Source: Streptomyces sulphureus DSM 40104
GTDB taxonomy: Bacteria > Actinomycetota > Actinomycetes > Streptomycetales > Streptomycetaceae
NCBI RefSeq assembly: GCF_000381025.1
Contig: NZ_KB905818.1
Location: 62,001-126,000 of the forward strand
Length of the DNA stretch: 64,000 nt
Direction of reading: 5' to 3'
Program-made: the position numbers and the translations under genes
Notes under the pieces: generated by a model
What the model was told of the DNA's origin: nothing
Seen by the model: only the letters and a program-made list of their open reading frames with translations
Databases searched by the model: none
In this document: in pieces, positions 52,629-59,201 of the stretch
Numbering within the stretch: position 1 is the stretch's first letter
How the letters are laid out: every line of letters starts with the position of its first letter

Positions 52629-53054
52629 GAGTGCGCCCCCTCGTCATGGGTCGGCGGCACGGGGATGTGCCGAGGCTTGGTGTGCTCACTCCGATCACCG
52701 TGACCTTCGGGGAGCGTCAGCAGCTCGGGGTGGCTTGCCGCGCACGGGGGGTGATCGTGGGTGTTCTCTGGTACTCCCCAGGCGCTTCCCGGTGGAAACC
52801 TCAACGACACCGAAAAATCGGCTAGTAGTGCGCCCGCGTGCTTCCGTGCGCCTGCCGTGCGCCGGGGCCCCGGGTGGTCTTACCGCTGGTTTACCGGCGT
52901 TCAGGCACGATGGTGGGGTCGGTACCCGTGCTCCTCGCCTGCGCCCTCACCGCGCGCCGGAGAGCCGGTCCCCGCACATCCCGCCCGCCCGGTGTGCGGC
53001 GGCGCACGTGGTGCCCGGGGCGGGGGAGCAGAGCACGAACGGAAGGAAAGCGCC
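52629..53054 (+). promoter_or_regulatory. cutR upstream region
   Basis: 426 nt without a gene. Two TTACCG copies at 52880-52885 and 52891-52896 are 11 bp apart start to start, the spacing OmpR-type regulators bind, about 160 nt before cutR. The cutR ribosome binding site AAGGAAAG lies at about 53042-53049. Confidence 0.5.
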
Positions 53055-53708
53055 GTGCGCGTACTCGTCGTGGAGGACGAGCAACTCCTCGCGGACGCCG
53101 TCGCCACCGGCCTGCGCCGCGAGGCGATGGCCGTCGACGTGGTCTACGACGGGGCCGCGGCCGAGGAGCGCATCGACGTCAACGACTACGACGTGGTCGT
53201 GCTAGACCGGGACCTCCCCGTGGTCCACGGGGACGACGTCTGCCGCCGCATCGTCGATCTCGGCCTGCCGACGAGGGTCCTGATGCTCACCGCCTCAGGC
53301 GACGTCAGCGACCGCGTGGAGGGCCTGGAACTCGGCGCCGACGACTACCTCCCCAAGCCCTTCGCCTTCTCCGAACTCACCGCGCGCGTACGCGCGCTGG
53401 GCCGTCGGACGACGGCGGCGCTCCCGCCGGTCCTGGAGCGCGCCGGCATCACGCTCGACCCCAACAGGCGCGAGGTCCACAGGGACGGCGAGCCGGTGCA
53501 GCTCGCGCCGAAGGAGTTCGCCGTCCTGGAGGTCCTGCTGCGGAGCGAGGGCACGGTCGTCTCGGCCGAGCAGCTCCTGGAGAAGGCGTGGGACGAGAAC
53601 ACAGACCCCTTCACCAACGTCGTCCGCGTCACCGTGATGACCCTGCGCCGGAAGCTCGGTGAGCCTCCCGTGATCGTCACGGTGCCCGGCGCCGGCTACC
53701 GGATCTGA
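53055..53708 (+). CDS. cutR: Two-component response regulator CutR
   Basis: A 217-residue OmpR-family regulator. The receiver domain has the acidic pocket VVEDEQ, phospho-acceptor D51 (VVVLDRDLP), Thr in LMLTASGD and Lys in LPKPFAF; the C-terminal winged helix ends TVPGAGYRI. Near-identical sequence to what I recall of S. lividans/S. coelicolor CutR. It partners CutS, whose start is 4 nt downstream of the cutR stop, and the pair responds to copper and extracellular disulfide stress. The GTG at 53055 follows AAGGAAAG. Confidence 0.95.
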   Translation: MRVLVVEDEQLLADAVATGLRREAMAVDVVYDGAAAEERIDVNDYDVVVLDRDLPVVHGDDVCRRIVDLGLPTRVLMLTASGDVSDRVEGLELGADDYLPKPFAFSELTARVRALGRRTTAALPPVLERAGITLDPNRREVHRDGEPVQLAPKEFAVLEVLLRSEGTVVSAEQLLEKAWDENTDPFTNVVRVTVMTLRRKLGEPPVIVTVPGAGYRI

Positions 53709-53712
53709 TCCC

Positions 53713-54954
53713 GTGAGCGCCGCACCGCCGCCGTCCGCGCCGCCGAAGCCCACCTGGGACCCGCCCTCGCCGCCCAAGTCCCCGCCGTGGCTGCGCCCGA
53801 CGATCCGGATAAGGCTGACGCTGCTCTACGGCGGCATGTTCCTCATCGCCGGGATGCTGCTGCTCACGATCATCTACCTGCTCGCCGCGCAGGCGCTGCG
53901 GGACGGCAGTCAGCTTCCCTTCCGCCTCCTCGACGGCAGCGCACAGCTCACCTCGGACAACTGTCCCGGGCTCGCCGACGGCCGGCTCACGAGCGACGTC
54001 TTCATGCAGCGCCTCGCCGAGTGCACGGACGAGCAGCGGCGCCTCGCGCTCGACCAGCTCCTCCAGCGCTCGCTCATGGCGCTGGTCGGCCTCGCCGTCG
54101 CCGCGTTCGCCTTCGGGTACGTCATGGCGGGACGCGTTCTCTCGCCGCTCGGGCGGATCACGCGGACCGCGCGGCAGGTCGCCGGCTCGGACCTGCACAA
54201 GCGGATCGAACTGGAGGGCCCCGACGACGAGTTGAAGGAGCTCTCCGACACCTTCGACGACATGCTCGACCGCCTCGACCGCGCCTTCGAGGCGCAGCGC
54301 AGGTTCGTCGCCAACGCCTCGCACGAGCTGCGCACCCCGCTGGCGATCAACCGCACGCTTCTGGAGGTCCAGCTCGCCGACCCCGAGTCCTCGCCCGAAC
54401 TGCACCAGTTGGGCAAGACGCTCCTCGCCACCAATGAGCGCAGCGAGCAACTTGTCGAGGGGCTTCTGCTGCTCGCGCGGAGCGAGAACGAGATCGTCGA
54501 CCGCAAGCCGGTCGATCTCGCCGAGGTCGCGGGGCAGGCCGTGGAGCAGGCGCGCGGTGAGGCGGAGGCGGCAGGCGTCGAGCTGCGTGGCGTTCGTCAC
54601 CCCGCGTACGTGCAGGGGAACGGAGTGCTGCTGGAGCGTGTCGCGTTGAACCTCGTGCAGAACGCCGTGCGGTACAACCTCCCCGCGGACGGCTGGGTTT
54701 CGGTGGACACCGAGGTCCTGCCGGGGCAGGCGGTGCTCGTCGTGGAGAACACAGGACCGGCCGTGCCCGCGTACGAAGTCGACAACCTCTTCGAGCCGTT
54801 CAGGCGCCTCCGTTCGGAGCGGACGGGGAGTGACAGGGGCGTCGGGCTCGGTCTGTCGATCGTGCGATCCGTGGCGCGGGCGCACGGGGGCGTGGTGACC
54901 GCCGAGCCGCGGGAGGAAGGGGGGCTGAGGTTGAGGGTCGCGCTGCCCGTCTGA
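53713..54954 (+). CDS. cutS: Sensor histidine kinase CutS
   Basis: A 413-residue sensor kinase. A proline-rich N-terminus precedes TM1 (about 34-60), an extracellular loop (61-118) and TM2 (119-141), a HAMP domain (about 140-195), the dimerisation/phospho-accepting helix with H204 in ASHELRTP, and a HATPase domain with NAVRYN, DRGVGLGLS. Two cysteines in the loop, C84 (SDNCPG) and C104 (AECTDE), match the pair proposed to sense extracellular redox state in CutS. It is the second gene of a cutRS operon. Confidence 0.94.
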   Translation: MSAAPPPSAPPKPTWDPPSPPKSPPWLRPTIRIRLTLLYGGMFLIAGMLLLTIIYLLAAQALRDGSQLPFRLLDGSAQLTSDNCPGLADGRLTSDVFMQRLAECTDEQRRLALDQLLQRSLMALVGLAVAAFAFGYVMAGRVLSPLGRITRTARQVAGSDLHKRIELEGPDDELKELSDTFDDMLDRLDRAFEAQRRFVANASHELRTPLAINRTLLEVQLADPESSPELHQLGKTLLATNERSEQLVEGLLLLARSENEIVDRKPVDLAEVAGQAVEQARGEAEAAGVELRGVRHPAYVQGNGVLLERVALNLVQNAVRYNLPADGWVSVDTEVLPGQAVLVVENTGPAVPAYEVDNLFEPFRRLRSERTGSDRGVGLGLSIVRSVARAHGGVVTAEPREEGGLRLRVALPV

Positions 54955-55538
54955 GTCTGTCGACGGCGTCGGACGGTGCCAGGCCGGGCGTGAAATCCGG
55001 TCGGTTTTCGGTCTGTTTCCGGTCGGATGCGGCCCGTGGCGGCCGGGGGCTTCCCTGACCGGTCGGCCGTGGCCGTAACCGGAATGCGGAACAGGGTAGT
55101 TGGGTTCGGACGCGGAGAGTGCGGGAGGGGTGACAGCACGTGGTATTCCTACGGGGTAAGGGAGTTCGCCAACCGCGGAATCGGCGCGACGGAAGATCGT
55201 TTCCGAGGGCGTGGAAGGTGGTGTGAGGGATCGCACAACGATTTCTCCCGAGTCCACGCACTGTGGCCGATGAGCGGGAAGAAATCCCGGAAAATCCAGG
55301 TTTCCGCAGGCGGAGAACGTGGCAGTACCGGGGATGGCGTGCGCGAAGCGCTAGCCGGGACCGTCTATGGTCCTCCTCGGCATCCGGCGCGATCACCTCT
55401 TCAGGGGTGCGGTTGGGTGTCGATTGAGTAACAGACCTTGATGTGAGGCAAAATCTCCGCCTCAGGTCGGGCACAAGTCCGGCCTCTCATGCGTTACGTG
55501 CGCTGAGACACCGCAGATACCCAGAGGGGGAGAGCGAG
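54955..55538 (+). other. 584-nt intergenic region upstream of the DUF4193 gene
   Basis: No gene recognised. CCGGTCGG occurs three times (54997-55004, 55019-55026, 55059-55066) within 70 nt just after cutS, with a related CGGTCTG between the first two. TGAGGC-N9-GCCTCA at 55444-55464 can form a 6-bp hairpin near the DUF4193 promoter. GAGGGGGAGAG before the ATG at 55539 is the ribosome binding site. Longer frames in the region have no family-like sequence. Confidence 0.4.
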
Positions 55539-55838
55539 ATGGCAACGGATTACGACACTCCACGCAAGACCGATGACGACGTCAACGAGGACAGCCTCGA
55601 GGAGCTGAAGGCCCGGCGAAACGACAAGTCCGCCTCCAACGTGGATGTGGACGAGTTCGAGCAGGCCGAAGGACTCGAGCTGCCGGGCGCCGACCTCTCC
55701 AACGAGGAGCTGTCCGTCCGCGTGCTGCCGCGCCAGGCCGACGAGTTCACGTGCATGAGCTGCTTCCTCGTGCACCACCGCTCGCAGCTTGCCGCGGAGA
55801 AGAACGGCCAGCCGATCTGCCGCGACTGCGCGGCCTGA
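55539..55838 (+). CDS. DUF4193 zinc-ribbon-like protein
   Basis: A 99-residue actinobacterial protein. The N-terminal two thirds are acidic and hydrophilic; C72 and C75 (TCMSCFLVHH) and C94 and C97 (ICRDCAA) form a zinc-ribbon-like C-terminus. Such proteins are conserved across actinobacteria but uncharacterised. A strong ribosome binding site (GAGGGGGAGAG) precedes the ATG at 55539. It is followed 4 nt later by the next gene in the same direction, so the two may be co-transcribed. Confidence 0.9.
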   Translation: MATDYDTPRKTDDDVNEDSLEELKARRNDKSASNVDVDEFEQAEGLELPGADLSNEELSVRVLPRQADEFTCMSCFLVHHRSQLAAEKNGQPICRDCAA

Positions 55839-55842
55839 TCCG

Positions 55843-56640
55843 ATGCCGTCGAGGGGGGACCCGTCGGCGCAAGGAGGCGACGGGGAAGAGCACGACGCAC
55901 GTAGCGAGGACGAGCGAGGCCCCGACGCAGCGGCCTCGCTCGCACCATGTGCGGGCGGCCCGCGGCGTCGCCGCGGCCTTGCGAACAGGCGCCGCCGCGC
56001 CTCCGCAGCCGCCCACGAGGGCGCGGCGGGCGCCCCAACCCCCGCCTGGCGCGGGCGAATCGCAGCGTTCTCGGGGGCCGTCGCGGACCGGATCATGGAT
56101 ACCGCTCCGCGCATCCCCGTCAGGGACGCCGAGACGCTCCGTGCGCAGTTCCCCGGCCTCGGGACCGAGGAGATCGCCGATCGGCTCGTCTCGGGTGCCG
56201 TCAAGGGCTCGGCTGCAGTGGGCGCCGGCGTCGGTGCGGCCGCGATGCTGCCCGTGCCGCCCGCCATGCCGGCCGAGCTCGCCGCGGAGCTGGCGGGGGT
56301 CGCCTCCGTCGAGTTGAAGCTCGTCGCCGAGCTCCACGAGATCTACGGGCGCCCCGCGCTCGGCAACCCGGCGCAGCGCGCCCGCGTCTACCTGGTGGCG
56401 TGGACGGAGCAGCGCGGGATCGACCCGTTCAGACCCGGCACGCTCTCCGCGGCGAGCGGGGGGCTCAGCAGCGGTCTGCGGAGCCGGCTGCGCAAGGAGA
56501 TCGCTCGGCGCACGCTCCGCAACCTGCCCAACCTGGCGCCGATGCTGGCGGGGGCGGCGCTCGGCGCCGCGTTCAACCGCAGGGAGACGGCGCGGCTCGC
56601 CGGGCGCGTTCGCGGGGACCTGCGCGACGGCGGTCGCTGA
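55843..56640 (+). CDS. Conserved hypothetical protein with a hydrophobic segment
   Basis: A 265-residue protein of unknown function. The first 80 residues are Arg/Ala/Asp-rich and disordered. From RDAETLRAQFPGLGTEEIADRLV onward it is alpha-helical, with a hydrophobic stretch AAVGAGVGAAAMLPVPPAMP and later helices ending NLAPMLAGAALGAAFNRRETARLA. It resembles small helical membrane-associated proteins often found beside DUF4193 genes. The ATG at 55843 is 4 nt after the DUF4193 stop; a good ribosome binding site is not evident. It converges on the DUF3093 gene with 6 nt between stops. Confidence 0.75.
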   Translation: MPSRGDPSAQGGDGEEHDARSEDERGPDAAASLAPCAGGPRRRRGLANRRRRASAAAHEGAAGAPTPAWRGRIAAFSGAVADRIMDTAPRIPVRDAETLRAQFPGLGTEEIADRLVSGAVKGSAAVGAGVGAAAMLPVPPAMPAELAAELAGVASVELKLVAELHEIYGRPALGNPAQRARVYLVAWTEQRGIDPFRPGTLSAASGGLSSGLRSRLRKEIARRTLRNLPNLAPMLAGAALGAAFNRRETARLAGRVRGDLRDGGR

Positions 56641-56646
56641 CGGCCG

Positions 56647-57120
56647 TCAGCCCGCCTGTGCCGAGTCCCGCGCGGTGGCGAGTGCGTCGGTCAACTCCTG
56701 CGGGTGACGGGTCGATACGAAGAGGTAAGGCGTCGGGTCCTCGGGGTCGGTGACCTTCACGCGGACCGCCGTGGGGATGTAGGCGCGCAGCAGCATGTGC
56801 GCCCTGGTGTCGGCCCGGTGGGTCCGCCACGCCCGCGCCTCCTCCGCGTCGAGCGCTTCCGCATCGCCGAGCGCGGAGACGGGGATGCGCGCCTCGCCCG
56901 CGACGAGCGCCCCGCCGACGATCCGCACCCGCACCGAGCCGTACGCGCTGACGGCGATCGCGGCGAGCGCCCCGCCGACGACGAAGCCGCCGAGGGCGGC
57001 GAGCGTGCCCAACGGCAGCATCGCCATGGCGGCTCCAAAACCCAGCGCGGCGGCGATCAGCCACCAGGAGCGCGGGGCGGTGAGGCGTTCGTCGAACGTC
57101 GTCGGCGTCGGTTCATCCAT
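56647..57120 (-). CDS. DUF3093 membrane protein
   Basis: A 157-residue actinobacterial protein. After a hydrophilic start (TFDERLTAPRSW) two hydrophobic segments (about 18-38 and 40-62) are separated by a short turn, then a strand-rich cytoplasmic domain with YIPTAVRVKVTDPEDPTPYLFVSTRHP. DUF3093 function is unknown; it is commonly next to dut in actinomycetes. The ATG at 57120 is inside a longer open frame; homologs start here. It is divergent from dut. Confidence 0.88.
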   Translation of the reverse strand: MDEPTPTTFDERLTAPRSWWLIAAALGFGAAMAMLPLGTLAALGGFVVGGALAAIAVSAYGSVRVRIVGGALVAGEARIPVSALGDAEALDAEEARAWRTHRADTRAHMLLRAYIPTAVRVKVTDPEDPTPYLFVSTRHPQELTDALATARDSAQAG

Positions 57121-57245
57121 GGTTCCCAGCTTTGCACGCGCGCCCGCGCACCGCGGACGGCGGTAAGGTCTGCACCCGTGAGTGCTGCCCAACCAACCAA
57201 CCCCCGCACCGGTCTCGCGGTTCGCTCCGCCTCGGAGGTGCACAG

Positions 57246-57755
57246 GTGAGCACACCCGTCGACATCCTGCTGCGGCGCCTCGATCCCGAGGTGCCCGTCC
57301 CGTCGTACGCACATCCCGGTGATGCGGGATGCGACCTCGTGACCACGGAGCGTGCCGAACTCGCCCCCGGGGAACGGAGACTGCTTCCCACAGGGGTGTC
57401 GATCGCGCTGCCGGACGGGTATGCCGCCTTCGTGCACCCCCGGTCCGGGCTCGCCGCCCGTTGCGGCGTCTCGCTGCTGAACGCTCCGGGGACCGTCGAT
57501 GCCGGGTACCGTGGGGAGATCAAGGTGATTGTGGCGAACCTCGATCCGCACGAGAGCGTCCGCTTCGAACGGTTCGACCGGATCGCCCAACTCGTGGTCC
57601 AGCGCGTGGAGAAGGTGCGCTTCCACGAGGTGGCCGAGTTGCCGGGGTCGGCCCGCGCCGAAGGCGGATTCGGCTCCACGGGGGGCCATACCGCACAGCA
57701 GAGTGGTTACGTTGCGGTCGGTGCCGAACGGCACACAGACCTGAGAGGACAGTGA
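57246..57755 (+). CDS. dut: dUTP diphosphatase
   Basis: A 169-residue trimeric dUTPase that converts dUTP to dUMP and diphosphate, keeping uracil out of DNA. Family motifs in order: motif 1 HPGDAGCDL, motif 2 HPRSGLAAR, motif 3 LNAPGTVDAGYRGEIKV, motif 4 RIAQLVV, motif 5 EGGFGSTGG. The GTG at 57246 follows GGAGGTG. It is 1 nt upstream of the DUF3710 gene start, so they form an operon. Confidence 0.97.
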   Translation: MSTPVDILLRRLDPEVPVPSYAHPGDAGCDLVTTERAELAPGERRLLPTGVSIALPDGYAAFVHPRSGLAARCGVSLLNAPGTVDAGYRGEIKVIVANLDPHESVRFERFDRIAQLVVQRVEKVRFHEVAELPGSARAEGGFGSTGGHTAQQSGYVAVGAERHTDLRGQ

Positions 57756-57756
57756 C

Positions 57757-58536
57757 GTGTTCGGACGTCGTCGCAAGAAGAGCGAAAAGCCTGAGGGCGC
57801 CTCGGACGAGTTCGAGACGGAACAGGACGCCGAGGACGAGTCCGCGGGCGACGCTGCCGACGAGACCTCGGCCGCCCGCGTCAAGCTGCCGCCGGCGCCC
57901 CGCCCCGACGGCCCCTGGGACCTCGACGAGGTGACGGACCCCGAGACGGGCCGGGTCAACCTCGGCGGCATCTACGTCCCCGGTGTCGAGGGCATGGAGC
58001 TCCGTGTCGAGGTCGCGGGCGACGCGATCGTCGCGGCGACGATCGTGCTCCAGGACAGTGCCGTGCAGTTGCAGGCGTTCGCGGCCCCGAAGCGCGAGGG
58101 CCTCTGGGACGAGGTGCGCGAGGAGATCGGCTCGGGCATCACCAAGCAGGGCGGCGTCGTGGACGAGGTCGAGGGGGCGCTCGGCTGGGAGTTGAGGGCC
58201 CAGGTTCCGGTTCAGTTGCCGGACGGCAAGAACGGCGTGCAGGTCGTGCGCTTCGTCGGCGTCGACGGCAAGCGCTGGTTCCTGCGGGGTGTGATCTCCG
58301 GGCAGGGCGCCGTGCAGCCGGAGGCCGCGGGCCTGCTGGAGCAGATCTTCCGGGACACCGTGGTCGTCCGCGGCGACCAGCCGATGGCGCCTCGCGATCC
58401 GATCACCCTGAAGCTGCCGGACGACGCGCAGATGGTCCCCGAGGGCGTGCAGCAGGAGACCGTCGAGGAGGGCTCCCGGTTCGCGGGCGGCCTCGACAAG
58501 CTCCAGCGCGGCCCGGAGATCACCGAGGTGCGCTGA
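57757..58536 (+). CDS. DUF3710 conserved protein
   Basis: A 259-residue actinobacterial protein of the DUF3710 family. A Lys/Glu-rich N-terminal 55 residues precede a globular domain with GPWDLDEVTD, VPGVEGMELRVEV, and VRFVGVDGKRWFLRGVISGQG, then an acidic end. No membrane segment. It is conserved directly behind dut in this phylum; function unknown. Ends at a strong hairpin. Confidence 0.9.
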   Translation: MFGRRRKKSEKPEGASDEFETEQDAEDESAGDAADETSAARVKLPPAPRPDGPWDLDEVTDPETGRVNLGGIYVPGVEGMELRVEVAGDAIVAATIVLQDSAVQLQAFAAPKREGLWDEVREEIGSGITKQGGVVDEVEGALGWELRAQVPVQLPDGKNGVQVVRFVGVDGKRWFLRGVISGQGAVQPEAAGLLEQIFRDTVVVRGDQPMAPRDPITLKLPDDAQMVPEGVQQETVEEGSRFAGGLDKLQRGPEITEVR

Positions 58537-58560
58537 GCCGCTGCGGACCTTCCGCACGAC

Positions 58561-58596
58561 GCAAGGGCCCGGAGGGCGATCCCTCCGGGCCCTTGC
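58561..58596 (+). terminator. Terminator of dut-DUF3710
   Basis: A perfect 16-bp stem (GCAAGGGCCCGGAGGG and complement) with a CGAT loop, 24 nt after the DUF3710 stop. Confidence 0.92.
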
Positions 58597-58871
58597 CTGT
58601 CGGCTTCACCTTCCGGGGTGCTCCGTCGCTCGGACGTGGCAGCGGTGTTTGCGTCAACTCGCCCCGGGTGCGGGCCTGTCGGTGTTCTCAAGAGGTGTCC
58701 GGAGATGGCGCGCCCGCCGGCGCTTCGTTCGTGCGAGGGAACAACGGAACCTCGGGCTCTTCGTCCTCTGCATGCGGAAGGCGCGAGAAGAGTGCGATCC
58801 GGGCGTCGTCGCGGCCAGGTTGCTGCGTGGAGGGCACGAACGGTCGCTGCCGGCAGGGCAGTTGGCGTTGA

Positions 58872-59142
58872 CGGCGGGGCCTGCGGCGCATCCGGGACGA
58901 AGTCCCCGCGCTCGCTTCCGGCTGGCCGCCCCTGCCGCCCCAGACGGAACTCAACGCCGTCGCCCAAGGCTTGGCAAGAGAGCTCGTGGCCCTTCCCGAG
59001 TCGTCCGGTGGAGGAACGCGGTGTGGCTGCTCCTGCTCCCGACCGCCTGCGGCAGATGCTCGCCCGGCTTACCGTCCACGAGGGCGAGATCCCGACGACC
59101 GCACCCCGACAGACCGCCGGGCCACGAGCCCATACGCGATCC
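58872..59142 (+). pseudogene. Possible frameshifted remnant of an unknown gene
   Basis: In one frame residues read LRRIRDEVPALASGWPPLP and LNAVAQGLARELVALPESS, a helix-like pattern; after a +1 shift the text continues as APDRLRQMLARLTVHEGEIP, which is again helical and plausible. The two halves together look like the end of a small helical protein (about 75 residues) broken by a frameshift near base 59010. No family is recognised, and no start or ribosome binding site is visible, so this may be chance. Confidence 0.3.
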
Positions 59143-59189
59143 TGACGCCGGCCGACGCCCGCAGCGCAGGCGGCGGTGCGCGCACCGGT

Positions 59190-59195
59190 CACAAT
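59190..59195 (+). promoter_or_regulatory. Candidate -10 of kdpDE
   Basis: CACAAT lies 6 nt before the ATG at 59202; no ribosome binding site is present, so a leaderless transcript is likely. Confidence 0.45.
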
Positions 59196-59201
59196 GAGGG
59201 C

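Larger units (their letters stand above)
58597..59201 (+). other. 605-nt gap upstream of kdpD, possibly holding gene remnants
   Basis: No intact gene is evident. CACAAT at 59190-59195 is a likely -10, 6 nt before the kdpD ATG. The right part (58872-59142) has fragments with plausible protein-like composition in two frames, described separately as a possible pseudogene. Confidence 0.4.

Noticed and set aside
55027..55431. A 134-codon plus-strand frame in the gap before the DUF4193 gene
   Set aside because: Composition is not protein-like, there is no ribosome binding site, and it overlaps sequence with promoter-like features.
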